NCBI GenBank assembly: GCA_051294375.1
Contig: CM119267.1
Location: forward strand, 4,049,260 to 4,113,259
Reading direction: 5' to 3'
DNA length: 64,000 nucleotides
Source of the DNA: Paraspadella gotoi
Lineage: Eukaryota; Chaetognatha
Under the pieces are notes generated by a model that saw nothing but the letters and a program-made list of their open reading frames with translations, made no database searches and was not told the origin of the DNA. The number at the start of each line of letters is the position of its first letter. Position 1 is the first letter of the stretch. Shown here piece after piece: positions 63,298 through 64,000 of the stretch. Position numbers and translations under genes: made by a program.

Positions 63298-64000
63298 ATG
63301 TCACTTCGCGCCGCGAATCCGTGGCTTCTGCAGCGGATCATTGGCCGACGGTGCGGCGCATATCGTCTCAAATCCACCGAGACGAAACATTTCACCAAAA
63401 TATTGATCGCGAATCGAGGAGAAATCGCCTGCAGAGTCATGAGGTCAACTTCGCGCTTATTCGATCTTCGATTTTTTGGTCCCTGATTTTAAACCTCTTA
63501 CCTTAATTCTTATCGAATCAGAACCGCGAAAAAAATGGGCATTCGATCGGTCGCTGTCTACTCGGAAGCGGACGCGGGTTCGGTTCACGTTAATCTGGCG
63601 GATGAAGCATACGCCATCGGTCCAGCCACCTCGCAACTCTCGTACCTTAACTACGAGAAAATTCTCGAGGTGGCTCGAAAATCTGGAGCGGAGGCGGTGC
63701 ACCCGGGTGAGCGTGGACTCCACCAAAGCATGTTCTTTTGATGGTTGCGCAGTTTCTAATATTGCGAGGGAAAGGTGGTTGGGTTGTTCAAATCAAAAGG
63801 TGGTTGGGTTGTTCAAATCGCGATTTTGACTGACCCTTAGGCTACGGATTTTTGTCGGAGAACACGGAATTCGCGGAGGCGTGCGCGGCTCAGGGAGTGA
63901 CTTTTGTGGGTCCACCATCTTCTGCCATTCGTGATATGGGCATCAAAAGCACGTCAAAGGAAATAATGTTGGCGGCAGGAGTCCCTTGCATTCCGGTGCC
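63298..64000 (+). CDS. MCCC1: methylcrotonyl-CoA carboxylase alpha (5' end, truncated by window)
   Basis: Biotin-dependent subunit of 3-methylcrotonyl-CoA carboxylase, leucine catabolism, mitochondrial matrix. Three exons are seen: 63298-63443, 63522-63706 and 63841 onward. A basic mitochondrial presequence (about 35 aa) is followed by the biotin-carboxylase N domain: [47 protein letters not shown] and the MCCC1 signature [21 protein letters not shown] separates it from PCCA and pyruvate carboxylase. The second intron contains a 24-bp tandem duplication (63771-63794 and 63796-63819). The gene continues past the window. Confidence 0.92.

Overview
The window is nuclear DNA from an animal, most likely an early-branching, compact-genome metazoan; a sponge, perhaps a homoscleromorph, is my best guess, but nothing in the sequence proves it. 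The evidence is a full-length p63/p73-type p53-family gene (DNA-binding, oligomerisation and SAM domains), animal-type orthologues of MCU, FIG4, TOP3B, ARL6IP1, FAM151 and EFCAB14, and about 130 spliceosomal introns that are mostly 45-120 nt. Exons are GC-rich; introns and spacers are AT-rich.

Layout of the + strand, in order: DDX5/DBP2-like DEAD-box helicase (1.1-3.7 kb), TOP3B (4.1-7.9), an AT-rich block with weak minus-strand exons (8-12), MRPS33 (12.4), FAM151 (12.8-13.8), ARL1 (14.1-14.8), APEX1 (15.3-16.6), ATP5F1B (16.9-19.3), DHDH (19.5-21.0), NIF3L1 (21.3-22.9), EIF2AK4/GCN2 (23.6-31.3), MCU (31.7-33.2), TXN2 (34.6-35.0), MRPL50 (35.1-35.8), the p53-family gene (36.0-44.3), glycogen phosphorylase (44.8-49.1), RPS23 (49.6-50.1), ARL6IP1 (50.3-50.9), MCM5 (52.4-55.5), RPLP2 (56.1-56.4), FIG4 (56.6-60.8), EFCAB14-like (62.3-63.1) and the 5' end of MCCC1 (63.3 to the edge). 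An unidentified ORF lies on the minus strand at 61.0-61.6 kb. Exon junctions were set by hand from GT/AG (or GC/AG) sites, reading phase and family alignment; in every multi-exon gene listed as CDS the exon lengths add up to an open frame.

The largest mobile element is a 4.96-kb DIRS-type tyrosine-recombinase retrotransposon inside an intron of the p53-family gene, between the exons for the two halves of the DNA-binding core. It has inverted terminal repeats, an internal complementary region that copies the joined ends, RT/RNase H and recombinase remnants in several frames, and an ATT triplet at each boundary. A segment nearly identical to the U5 snRNA 5' stem-loop lies in its RT region. Other unusual points are five probable GC-AG introns, a strong one-strand gene bias with acceptor-like sites just upstream of many start codons, a shortened RPS23 decoding loop lacking its invariant proline, and a 242-bp repeat in two places.

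Functionally the cluster is housekeeping: mitochondrial proteins (MRPS33, ATP5F1B, MCU, TXN2, MRPL50, MCCC1), DNA repair, replication and topology (APEX1, MCM5, TOP3B), translation (GCN2, RPS23, RPLP2), membrane traffic (ARL1, ARL6IP1, FIG4) and metabolism. I see no pathway-level clustering beyond this mix.
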